Assembly: GCA_937911855.1 (NCBI GenBank)
Contig: CALDPK010000117.1
Span: 1-14,945, forward strand
Reading direction: 5' to 3'
DNA from: an uncultured Trueperaceae bacterium
GTDB lineage: Bacteria; Deinococcota; Deinococci; Deinococcales; Trueperaceae
Length of the DNA: 14,945 nucleotides
Part shown: positions 7,562 through 13,860 of the stretch, one piece after another
Layout of the letters: every line of letters starts with the position of its first letter
Numbering within the stretch: position 1 is the stretch's first letter
The notes under the pieces: model-generated
Seen by the model: the letters and a program-made list of their open reading frames with translations, nothing else
What the model was told of the DNA's origin: nothing
Database searches by the model: none
Made by a program: the position numbers and the translations under genes

Positions 7562-7570
7562 TGACATACT
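7562..7570 (+). promoter_or_regulatory. Possible extended -10 box of purA
   Basis: TGA followed by CATACT fits TGn plus four of six -10 consensus bases, about 28 bp before the purA ATG. The best upstream match for a -35 box, TTCGGC at 7540-7545, is 19 bp away and weak. The position would give a short leader that includes the Shine-Dalgarno site. Confidence 0.35.
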
Positions 7571-7585
7571 TGGCGTGGCCATCAC

Positions 7586-7592
7586 GGAGGTG
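7586..7592 (+). promoter_or_regulatory. Shine-Dalgarno site deciding the purA start
   Basis: GGAGGTG lies 6 nt before the ATG at 7599. A GTG in the same frame at 7575 would add eight residues that are not part of the conserved PurA N-terminus and would place this site inside the gene. Confidence 0.7.
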
Positions 7593-7598
7593 CCAGCA

Positions 7599-8813
7599 AT
7601 GCCGGGAATCGCAATTATCGGGGCTCAATGGGGAGACGAGGGCAAGGGCAAGGTAGTCGACGCTCTGGCTGCTCAGGCGGACTTCGTCGTCCGCTACTCG
7701 GGAGGTGCCAACGCAGGTCACACCATCGTCGTTGGCGACGAGGTGTTCAAGCTCCACCACCTGCCGTGCGGCACCTTGCACGACCGGCCGGTCAGCATAA
7801 TGGGCGGCGGCATGGTCATCGACCCCTGGACGTTCCTGGAGGAGTACGACGCGCTCTCTGCCCGCCGGGACCCCGGTGACGTCTGGATCAGCCACGAAGC
7901 CCACCTCGTACTGCCGCATCACCTGAAGAACGACGAAGGTGGCGGCTTCGTGGGTACCACCGGCCGCGGCATCGGCCCCGCCTACTCGGATAAGGCGCGC
8001 CGGCTGGGCGTGCGGGCGGGCGACCTCGTGGACGAGGCAGTGCTGCGCGAACGCATCGGCCGCCTGCTGGAAGGCAAGCCCAACTCAACCGAACGCGCCG
8101 GCTGGACGAACGTCGACACCGTGCTGAACGAACTGGCTCACGTCCGCGAACGCCTGCTGCCGTTCATCAAGGACACGGGCGCACTGCTGCGCCGGGAGCT
8201 CGACGGCGGCGCGCGCGTGCTGTTCGAAGGCGGTCAGGGCACGATGCTCGACCTGGCCTACGGAACTTACCCGTTCGTAACGAGCAGCCACCCGACGGTC
8301 GGCGGCATCATCGTCGGTGCAGGCGTCAGCCACAAGGCACTCGACCGCGTCTACGGCGTTGTCAAGGCGTTCACCAGCCGCGTCGGTCACGGGCCGTTCG
8401 GCACCGAACTCGACGGCGAGATCGCGGGCCGCCTCCGCGGCACGGGCTCCAACCAGTGGGACGAGTTCGGCACCACCACCGGCCGCGCCCGCCGCGTCGG
8501 CTGGCTTGACCTGGTCCAGCTCAAGTACGCCTGCGAGATCAACGGCTTCGACGGCCTGGTACTCACCAAGCTCGACGTGCTGTCCGGCCTCGACACGGTA
8601 CGCGTTGCCGTCGACTACGATGGCGACACACCCGTCTACCGTGACCTGCCCGGCTGGGGCGAACTGAAGGGCCTCGGCTCGCGCGACGCGCTGCCCGTGG
8701 AGCTCGAGGACTACCTGGCTTTGATCGAGGAGTTCACGGGCGTGCCGGTTTCGCTGTTCAGCACCTCACCCGACCGCGAGGACACTTACGGCGAGGTCAG
8801 CTGGGGGAGCTGA
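7599..8813 (+). CDS. purA: Adenylosuccinate synthetase
   Basis: Catalyses GTP-dependent condensation of IMP with aspartate to adenylosuccinate, the first committed step to AMP. The N-terminus GIAIIGAQWGDEGKGK holds the P-loop-like GTP/IMP site with catalytic D13; H41 in GGANAGHT is the second catalytic residue. Further family segments include LFEGGQGTMLDLAYGTYPFVT and TGRARRVGWLDL, where the substrate-binding arginines sit. The 404 residues are shorter than the roughly 430 of E. coli but normal for Deinococcota-like enzymes. The N-terminus closely resembles that of Deinococcus PurA. The last 17 bp overlap the 3' end of the converging CoA-transferase gene. Confidence 0.96.
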   Translation: MPGIAIIGAQWGDEGKGKVVDALAAQADFVVRYSGGANAGHTIVVGDEVFKLHHLPCGTLHDRPVSIMGGGMVIDPWTFLEEYDALSARRDPGDVWISHEAHLVLPHHLKNDEGGGFVGTTGRGIGPAYSDKARRLGVRAGDLVDEAVLRERIGRLLEGKPNSTERAGWTNVDTVLNELAHVRERLLPFIKDTGALLRRELDGGARVLFEGGQGTMLDLAYGTYPFVTSSHPTVGGIIVGAGVSHKALDRVYGVVKAFTSRVGHGPFGTELDGEIAGRLRGTGSNQWDEFGTTTGRARRVGWLDLVQLKYACEINGFDGLVLTKLDVLSGLDTVRVAVDYDGDTPVYRDLPGWGELKGLGSRDALPVELEDYLALIEEFTGVPVSLFSTSPDREDTYGEVSWGS

Positions 8814-10017
8814 GCCCTTCAGGCTGTGACGCGAGCTCGCTTACGGCACCATTTTCAACGAGTTCATCGATGGCGGCCTGATCCAGGCTCAGCTGCTCAC
8901 CCAGAAGCTCGCGCGTGTGCTCACCCAGTAACGGCGGTGCGCGTCGCGGCAGCTGTTCATTGAGCGCGGGCCCATAAGGGCTCTGGATCATCGGCAGGTC
9001 GCCCAGCAGGCTGTGTTCGACGCCAGCGATCATCCCCCGGGCCTTTAGCTGTGCGTCCTCGAGCGCTTCCGGCAGGGTGTTGACGGGCGCGGCCGGCACA
9101 CCGGCCGCACCGAGCAGTTCCAGCCACTCGTCGCGCGTGCGGGTAATCAGCACCTCTTTCAGCCGCGGAATCAGTTCATCTCGATGGGCGACGCGGGCGC
9201 TGTTGGTCGCGAAGCGCTCGTCGCGAGCGAGTTCTGCCAGGCCCAGCGCGCCAGCGAACCGCTCGAACTGGCGATCGTTCCCGACGGCCACTGACAGCCA
9301 GCCTTCTTTGGTCGGCAGCGCCTGATAGGGAACGATCGAGGGATGGCCGGTGCCAAGCTTCGCCGGTGCCTTGCCGGTGGCAAGGGCGGCCTGCCCCTGA
9401 TTGACCATGGCGGCCATGGTCACGTCCAGCAACGAGATGTCGATGTGCCGCCCCTGACCGGTTCGTTCCCGCTGGAACAGCGCGCCCATGATTGCCGTGG
9501 CCGCGTGACTGCCTGTCAGCACGTCAACCCAGGCGACCCCGAGTTTGGTGGGTGGGCCGTCTGCCTCGCCCGTCATGGCCATGAGTCCGCTCATGCCCTG
9601 GATGGCTGCGTCGTAACCGGGTTCATTCGCGCGTGGACCCGTGTGACCGAAGCCGGTTATCGAGGTGTAGATCAGCCGCGGGTCGGCGTCCTTCAGCTGC
9701 TCGTAGCCCAGGCCGTAGCGCTCGAGGTCACCGGTCTTGAAGTTCTCGACCAGCACGTCGGCCTTCCCGGCGAGCTCACGCACCAGGGCGACGCCCTCCG
9801 GGTTCTTCAGGTCGACCACGATACTGCGTTTGTTGCGGTTGACCGACAGATAATAGGTGCTCTCCCCCTCCAGGTACGGGGGTCCCCAGGCGCGCGTCTC
9901 ATCACCCTTCGGCGACTCAACTTTCCAGACATCAGCGCCCAGGTCGCCGAGCATCTGCGTGCAGTAAGGGCCGGCCAGCACCCGGGACAGGTCCAGAACC
10001 TTTATTCCATTCAGCAT
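8797..10017 (-). CDS. CaiB/BaiF family (class III) CoA-transferase
   Basis: Moves CoA from one carboxylic acid to another through acyl-enzyme anhydride intermediates. The 406-residue protein opens with LNGIKVLDLSRVLAGPYC, the family N-terminus, followed by GADVWKVESPKGDETR and NRNKRSIVVDLKNPEG. The catalytic aspartate is D136 in EPGYDAAIQGMSG. Length and motifs resemble the SUGCT/formyl-CoA transferase branch, so a dicarboxylate such as succinate or glutarate is a plausible donor, but substrates cannot be read from sequence. The frame continues upstream for 21 codons; the ATG at 10015-10017 is preferred because the conserved N-terminus starts there and TAGACT lies 7 nt upstream. Divergent from the deaminase gene, and overlapping purA at its 3' end. 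Confidence 0.9.
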   Translation of the reverse strand: MLNGIKVLDLSRVLAGPYCTQMLGDLGADVWKVESPKGDETRAWGPPYLEGESTYYLSVNRNKRSIVVDLKNPEGVALVRELAGKADVLVENFKTGDLERYGLGYEQLKDADPRLIYTSITGFGHTGPRANEPGYDAAIQGMSGLMAMTGEADGPPTKLGVAWVDVLTGSHAATAIMGALFQRERTGQGRHIDISLLDVTMAAMVNQGQAALATGKAPAKLGTGHPSIVPYQALPTKEGWLSVAVGNDRQFERFAGALGLAELARDERFATNSARVAHRDELIPRLKEVLITRTRDEWLELLGAAGVPAAPVNTLPEALEDAQLKARGMIAGVEHSLLGDLPMIQSPYGPALNEQLPRRAPPLLGEHTRELLGEQLSLDQAAIDELVENGAVSELASQPEGLSSPS

Positions 10018-10024
10018 GCTGCTG

Positions 10025-10030
10025 AGTCTA
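10025..10030 (-). promoter_or_regulatory. -10 box directly upstream of the CoA-transferase gene (leaderless type)
   Basis: The minus strand reads TAGACT, a TANNNT hexamer, then 7 nt, then the ATG, with no Shine-Dalgarno site. It faces the deaminase -10 box only 11 bp away. Confidence 0.5.
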
Positions 10031-10041
10031 CCAGCAGGGGC

Positions 10042-10047
10042 GATAAT
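10042..10047 (+). promoter_or_regulatory. -10 box directly upstream of the deaminase gene (leaderless type)
   Basis: GATAAT matches five of six consensus bases and is followed by 6 nt and the ATG at 10054. An AGGGG run lies about 13 nt before the ATG, too far for normal ribosome binding. No -35 box is evident. Confidence 0.5.
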
Positions 10048-10053
10048 GCCAGC

Positions 10054-10536
10054 ATGATCACTGCCACGGACTTTGCTCACCTGCAGCGCTGCGTCGAACT
10101 TGCCGCTGAGGCGCTGAAGGACGGTGACTCACCGTTCGGATCCCTGCTCGTTCATGCTGACGGGCGAGTGCTGGTTGAGGACCGGAACCGCATTTCCGGC
10201 GGTGACGCGACCCGGCACCCGGAGTTCGCCATCGCCCGCTGGGCGGCTGAGAACTTGACACCGGCTGAGCGGGCGGCCGCAACCGTATACACCTCGGGCG
10301 AGCACTGCCCCATGTGTGCCGCTGCCCACGGCATGGTCGGGCTTGGCCGGATCGTCTACGCCAGCTCGTCCGAGCAGCGACTGCAGTGGCTCAGGGAGTT
10401 CGGCGTTGAACCGGGCCCGGTGAAATCACTGCCCATAAACGATGTGGTGCCGTCTGCTGAAGTCAGGGGACCTGAACCGCGGCTGACGGAACGGATTTCA
10501 GCTCTGCACCGCGAGTACTACCTTGGTTCCGGCTAA
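10054..10536 (+). CDS. Nucleoside/nucleobase deaminase, CMP/dCMP deaminase superfamily
   Basis: Zinc-dependent hydrolytic deaminase of 160 residues. The zinc and proton-shuttle residues are H55 and E57 in TRHPEF, and C85 and C88 in SGEHCPMCAAAH. The usual HAE or HVE is here HPE, as in a subgroup annotated only as nucleoside deaminase; the substrate (guanine, cytosine, adenosine in tRNA or another base) is not decided by the sequence. TadA is less likely because its characteristic active-site and C-terminal sequence is not seen. A reading frame open far upstream runs antisense through the CoA-transferase and is not coding there. The ATG at 10054 gives the correct family N-terminus. Confidence 0.85.
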   Translation: MITATDFAHLQRCVELAAEALKDGDSPFGSLLVHADGRVLVEDRNRISGGDATRHPEFAIARWAAENLTPAERAAATVYTSGEHCPMCAAAHGMVGLGRIVYASSSEQRLQWLREFGVEPGPVKSLPINDVVPSAEVRGPEPRLTERISALHREYYLGSG

Positions 10537-10612
10537 ACCCGCACCAGCTGTTGACCTTCCGGCCTGCCCTTGCCTACGCATACTCGCGAACTTGGATACC
10601 AGGCAGCAAATA

Positions 10613-10622
10613 AGTGCGCACT
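10613..10622. promoter_or_regulatory. Perfect palindrome upstream of the MntA gene (probable operator)
   Basis: AGTGCGCACT is a perfect 10-bp palindrome lying 7 bp upstream of the TATACT box, within the expected spacer of the promoter. Its position fits a repressor site. Confidence 0.4.
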
Positions 10623-10629
10623 CTGCTCC

Positions 10630-10635
10630 TATACT
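10630..10635 (+). promoter_or_regulatory. -10 box of the MntA-type nucleotidyltransferase gene
   Basis: TATACT matches five of six consensus bases, 22 bp before the ATG at 10658, with a GGAGG ribosome binding site (10644-10648) in between. A -35 box is not clear. Confidence 0.5.
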
Positions 10636-10643
10636 GACGTCAG
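10634..10643. promoter_or_regulatory. Perfect palindrome overlapping the MntA -10 box (probable operator)
   Basis: CTGACGTCAG is a perfect 10-bp palindrome that shares two bases with TATACT and covers the likely transcription start. With the palindrome at 10613-10622 it brackets the -10 box. Confidence 0.45.
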
Positions 10644-10657
10644 GGAGGCCCGCCAAG

Positions 10658-10957
10658 ATGGACCGCGCTACTGCTCTTGCAAAACTCGCGAAGCACAAAC
10701 CTGAACTGGAATCTCTTGGAGTCAGGTCGCTCTCGCTGTTCGGTTCAGTTGCGCGAGATTGCGCCACCGTGCACAGTGATGTGGATCTGTTGGTTGAGTT
10801 CAACGCTCCAATCGGCTTCTTTGAGTTTTATGCGGTAAAAGAGCGCCTGGAACAGATTCTTGGGGCTTCGGTTGACTTGGTCACCCGGAATGGGCTGAAA
10901 CCTCGCATGAGATCACGCGTTCTGGCTGAGGCTGCCCGTGGAGATCATTGCCGATAA
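10658..10957 (+). CDS. MntA-type minimal nucleotidyltransferase (toxin-antitoxin component, solitary)
   Basis: Small cytoplasmic protein of 99 residues with the minimal nucleotidyltransferase fold. The GS motif (residues 29-30) sits in LFGSVARDCA, D41 and D43 form the SDVDLLV metal-binding pair, and D73 in SVDLVTR is the third acidic residue. In MNT-HEPN toxin-antitoxin pairs this enzyme AMPylates and silences the HEPN RNase. Here no HEPN gene follows: only 31 bp separate it from rarA. Third codon positions carry more A/T than in the core genes, suggesting recent arrival. The ATG at 10658 has GGAGG 9 nt upstream; the open frame extends earlier but lacks family similarity there. Confidence 0.82.
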   Translation: MDRATALAKLAKHKPELESLGVRSLSLFGSVARDCATVHSDVDLLVEFNAPIGFFEFYAVKERLEQILGASVDLVTRNGLKPRMRSRVLAEAARGDHCR

Positions 10958-10988
10958 CCAGTCTGACCAGCAGGAGACCTGAGTTCGA

Positions 10989-13121
10989 GTGAACGACCAG
11001 ACGCCAAGTCTGTTCCAGCAGCCCCAGGATGAACCGCTGGCCGCCCGCATGCGGCCGCGCAACCTGGAGGAGTTCATCGGCCAGGGCCACATCCTGGGTG
11101 AAGGCCGCCTGCTCCGGCGCGCCATCCAGGCGGACCAGCTGTCCAGCCTGATCTTCTACGGCCCGCCCGGCACGGGCAAGACGACCCTCGCGCGCGTCAT
11201 TGCCGGCTCGACCAAAGCGAAGTTCATCGCCATCAACGCCGTGCTGGGAGGGGTGAAGGACATCCGCGAGGCCGTCGCCCAGGCGTCAGCCAGCAAACGG
11301 ATGGGCCAGCGCACCATCCTGTTCGTCGACGAAGTGCACCGCTTCAACAAGGCCCAGCAGGACGCGCTCCTGCCCTGGGTCGAGAACGGCACGGTCGTGC
11401 TGATCGGCGCGACCACCGAGAATCCGTATTTCGAAGTCAACAAGGCACTCGTGAGCCGCAGCCGCATCTTCCAGCTGAAGCCGCTCACCGAGGACGACCT
11501 GCGTGGCATCGCAATGCAGGCAGTCAACGACCCCGAGCGCGGCTACGGCCGGCTGGACGTGAACCTGCATGAGGATGCACTCGACCATCTGGTCAACGTA
11601 GCCAACGGCGACGCGCGGGCGGTCCTGAACGCCATCGAGCTCGCCGTCAGCACCACCCGTCCCGACGAGGACGGGGTGCGGCAGATCACCCGCGAAGTCG
11701 CGGAGGAATCCATCCAGCAGCGCGCCGTGCTCTACGACAAGGAAGGCGACGTCCACTTCGACACCATCAGCGCCTTCATCAAGAGCATGCGCGGTTCCGA
11801 CCCCGACGCAGCCCTCTACTGGCTGGCCCGCATGGTGTACGCCGGCGAGGACCCGCGCTTCATCTTCCGCCGCATGATCATCTTCGCTGCCGAGGACGTC
11901 GGCCTGGCCGACCCGAACGCCCTGCAGCACACCATCGCCGCCTCGCAGGCTTACGACTACGTGGGTCTGCCCGAAGGCCGCTTCCACCTGTCGCAGGCGG
12001 TCCTGTACCTGGCGACGGCGCCGAAGAGCAACAGCACCATGGGCTTCTTCGACGCCCTGGACAGCGTGGAGAAGGAGCTCGAGGCCGAGGTGCCCAACCA
12101 CCTGCGCGACGCGAGCCGCGACAGCGAAGGATTCGGCCACGGCAAGGGCTACCTGTACCCGCACGCCTACCGCGACCACTGGGTCGAGCAGCAGTACCTG
12201 CCGGCCGCACTGCAGGGCAAGGTGTTCTACCAGCCGAGCAATCAGGGTTCCGAGCAGCAGGTTCGCGATTCCGTGACGCGCCGCCGCGAGGCGCAGCTGG
12301 CCGCGATGCTTGAACAGGATGACCTCGCTCCACCGGAAGTCCTCACCATGGGGCCAGCCGACCGGGCGCGCGACCGCTGGCTGCAGCGCACCGTCTCCGA
12401 GGCCGGCCCCCGCCTGGGTGAACTGCGCGACGACATGATCGCAGCCGCCCGGCTGCAGCGCCATGACGTGGTCCTCGACCTGGCCGCCGGCACCGGCCTG
12501 CTTACCTGGGAGGCAGTGCGCCGCGTCCCCGAGGGCCAGGTGTTCGCCCGCGCACTGGCCGCCGCTGACGAGAAAGCCCTGCGCGAGCAGGCTCAGGCCC
12601 TGCCCGAATTGGACCGGCCCGTGGTGTTCCGTGGCGAGATCCCCAACGACAAGGTGCGTTTCGACGCCGTACTCGGCCGGAGCGCGGAGATCGGTGACCT
12701 GGACTGGCTCTCCGCACTCATGCAGCCGGACGGCCGCCTGGTCCTGGCGCTGCCGCTGCCCGCTGCGGCGCAGCGGCTCTACGCCCTGGTCAAGGACGCT
12801 CCGGTCTGGTGGCGGGAAGCGGAGGAAGCCCTCTACGTCGCACTGGACTTGCCTGACGCGGCAATTTGGCAGTCTGCCGCTGAGGCTGCCGGTTTCGGCC
12901 GGGTGCGGGCGGAAACCAGGGTCCAGAAGACCCGGCAGCAGCTATCTGACGCCGCCGTCGCCCGCTGGTTTCCTGCTGAGCCGAATTCCGATTCCTATGC
13001 AGCCCGGCTGGGCTTAGACATTGAACGGTTGAAGGAAGCCGAGCGCCTGCTCCGGATAGCGGTTTCCGGCGGACCGGTGAAGTGGGAGCAGCGCTTGCTG
13101 TTCCTGACCGCGTTGAGATAG
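10989..13121 (+). CDS. rarA: RarA (MgsA) AAA+ ATPase fused to a methyltransferase-like domain
   Basis: Replication-associated recombination ATPase, 710 residues, of the RarA/unknown-domain fusion class known from cyanobacteria. The N-terminal half (about 15-430) is a complete RarA: Walker A GPPGTGKTT at 58-66, Walker B LFVDEVHRFN with D114 and E115, the GATTENPYFEV sensor region, RSRIF arginines, and the GFGHGKGYLYPHAY C-terminal block. After a basic linker (about 430-460), residues about 462-620 look like a Rossmann methyltransferase with the SAM-binding loop DLAAGTG at 497-503. The acidic residue normally ending the second strand is not evident, so activity is uncertain; the last 90 residues are not recognised. 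N-terminal TPSLFQ could be a clamp-binding peptide. The GTG start follows AGGAGA at 11 nt, a rather long spacing. Confidence 0.9.
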   Translation: MNDQTPSLFQQPQDEPLAARMRPRNLEEFIGQGHILGEGRLLRRAIQADQLSSLIFYGPPGTGKTTLARVIAGSTKAKFIAINAVLGGVKDIREAVAQASASKRMGQRTILFVDEVHRFNKAQQDALLPWVENGTVVLIGATTENPYFEVNKALVSRSRIFQLKPLTEDDLRGIAMQAVNDPERGYGRLDVNLHEDALDHLVNVANGDARAVLNAIELAVSTTRPDEDGVRQITREVAEESIQQRAVLYDKEGDVHFDTISAFIKSMRGSDPDAALYWLARMVYAGEDPRFIFRRMIIFAAEDVGLADPNALQHTIAASQAYDYVGLPEGRFHLSQAVLYLATAPKSNSTMGFFDALDSVEKELEAEVPNHLRDASRDSEGFGHGKGYLYPHAYRDHWVEQQYLPAALQGKVFYQPSNQGSEQQVRDSVTRRREAQLAAMLEQDDLAPPEVLTMGPADRARDRWLQRTVSEAGPRLGELRDDMIAAARLQRHDVVLDLAAGTGLLTWEAVRRVPEGQVFARALAAADEKALREQAQALPELDRPVVFRGEIPNDKVRFDAVLGRSAEIGDLDWLSALMQPDGRLVLALPLPAAAQRLYALVKDAPVWWREAEEALYVALDLPDAAIWQSAAEAAGFGRVRAETRVQKTRQQLSDAAVARWFPAEPNSDSYAARLGLDIERLKEAERLLRIAVSGGPVKWEQRLLFLTALR

Positions 13122-13140
13122 GCACCATATAACCAGGCAC

Positions 13141-13169
13141 TTGCAAAACGCTGAGAAACTGTCTAGTCT
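13141..13169 (+). promoter_or_regulatory. Promoter of the phd-vapC pair
   Basis: TTGCAA at 13141-13146 (four of six -35 bases) and TAGTCT at 13164-13169 (a TANNNT -10 box) are separated by exactly 17 bp. The GTG start of the antitoxin lies 20 nt downstream, preceded by AGGGG. Confidence 0.45.
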
Positions 13170-13177
13170 GTCCAGAC
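13166..13177. promoter_or_regulatory. Palindromic operator at the phd-vapC promoter
   Basis: GTCTGTCCAGAC is an inverted repeat with perfect 5-bp arms (GTCTG and CAGAC) around a 2-bp centre, overlapping the -10 box. A wider repeat, CTGTCT at 13159-13164 and AGACAG at 13174-13179, shares the same sequence words. This fits autoregulation by the Phd antitoxin alone or with VapC. Confidence 0.5.
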
Positions 13178-13188
13178 AGGGGTCGACA

Positions 13189-13428
13189 GTGACGTGGCAG
13201 CTTCAGGATGCAAAACAGAAGTTCAGTGAACTCGTCAGACTCGCGGAACAGGAAGGCCCGCAAATCGTTACGCGTCATGGCGACGAGGTGGTTGTCGTAA
13301 TATCCGTCGAAGAGTATCGACGCCTGCATGAGGAACCCGATTTCAAGGAGTTCCTGCGCAGCTTTCCACCGGTCGACGAACTGGAAGTCACGAGAGACAC
13401 CCGACCGGCTCCCGAGATTGACTTATGA
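13189..13428 (+). CDS. Phd/YefM family antitoxin
   Basis: Antitoxin that binds its own promoter through the N-terminal domain and blocks the VapC toxin with its C-terminal tail. The 79-residue protein has the family N-terminus TWQLQDAKQKFSELVRLAEQ and the strand IVTRHGDEVVVVISVEEYRRL. The acidic, Pro-containing C-terminal part (about 50-79) is the likely toxin-binding segment. The GTG at 13189-13191 is preferred over the upstream TTG at 13141, because the TTG coincides with the -35 box, the extra 16 residues fall outside the family, and AGGGG precedes the GTG. Its TGA overlaps the vapC ATG (ATGA), so translation is coupled. Confidence 0.88.
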   Translation: MTWQLQDAKQKFSELVRLAEQEGPQIVTRHGDEVVVVISVEEYRRLHEEPDFKEFLRSFPPVDELEVTRDTRPAPEIDL

Positions 13429-13835
13429 GTTTCCTGCTGGACACGAACATAGTGTCCGAACTTCGCAAGCCCGAATGCAACCCGGGCGTATTCGATTGGT
13501 ACGAATCTGTACGTAGGGAGCAGCTGTACCTCAGCGTTCTGCTACTGGGTGAGATTCAGCAGGGCATCAATCGGTTGCACCTGCGCAACGACCCGGATCA
13601 AGCCAGAATTTTTGAGACCTGGCTGCACACTGTCCGGACGACATACCGGGCACGCGTTCTTGAAATTGATTCCGAAATCGCGGAACGATGGGGTGATATC
13701 AGCCACCTCAGGACCCTGCCCGTTGTTGACGGATTGATGGCGGCGACGGCAAATGTTCACAGGCTTACCTTGGTGACGCGTAACGCGGCCCATTTCACTG
13801 ATACAGGAACCAGATTGCTGAATCCCTTTACTTGA
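13425..13835 (+). CDS. vapC: VapC/FitB-like PIN-domain toxin ribonuclease
   Basis: PIN-domain RNase, 136 residues, the toxin of the pair; VapC toxins cleave tRNA or rRNA in a Mg2+-dependent way. Acidic active-site residues visible are D6 in FLLDTNIVSEL, E43 in LLGEIQQG and D102 in PVVDGLMAATA. The usual TRNxxDF near the C-terminus appears as TRNAAHFTD, so the fourth acidic position is shifted or replaced, possibly by D126. The start ATG overlaps the antitoxin stop codon. Codon use is less GC-biased than in core genes such as purA, consistent with horizontal transfer. The gene ends about 25 bp before tyrA, and an inverted repeat spans that gap. Confidence 0.9.
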   Translation: MSFLLDTNIVSELRKPECNPGVFDWYESVRREQLYLSVLLLGEIQQGINRLHLRNDPDQARIFETWLHTVRTTYRARVLEIDSEIAERWGDISHLRTLPVVDGLMAATANVHRLTLVTRNAAHFTDTGTRLLNPFT

Positions 13836-13850
13836 GGTTCCGTGAAGTAA
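13828..13850. repeat. Inverted repeat between vapC and tyrA
   Basis: TTACTT at 13828-13833 and AAGTAA at 13845-13850 are perfect 6-bp complements separated by 11 bp. The left arm covers the end of vapC and the right arm runs into the tyrA -10 box, so the element could be a weak hairpin after vapC or a binding site controlling tyrA. Confidence 0.3.
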
Positions 13851-13853
13851 CAT
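13848..13853 (+). promoter_or_regulatory. -10 box directly upstream of tyrA (leaderless type)
   Basis: TAACAT fits TANNNT and is followed by 7 nt and the ATG at 13861, with no Shine-Dalgarno site. An alternative ATG at 13852 lies inside this hexamer, which argues for the later start. Confidence 0.45.
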
Positions 13854-13860
13854 GGCCCTC

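Noticed and set aside
10552..10590. TTGACC at 10552 as the -35 box of a promoter after the deaminase gene
   Set aside because: Nothing resembling a -10 box lies 16-18 bp downstream; the nearest, CATACT, is about 22 bp away. TATACT at 10630 is better placed for mntA.
11286..12464. 392-codon minus-strand open frame inside rarA
   Set aside because: Antisense to conserved RarA motifs and without any recognisable domain.
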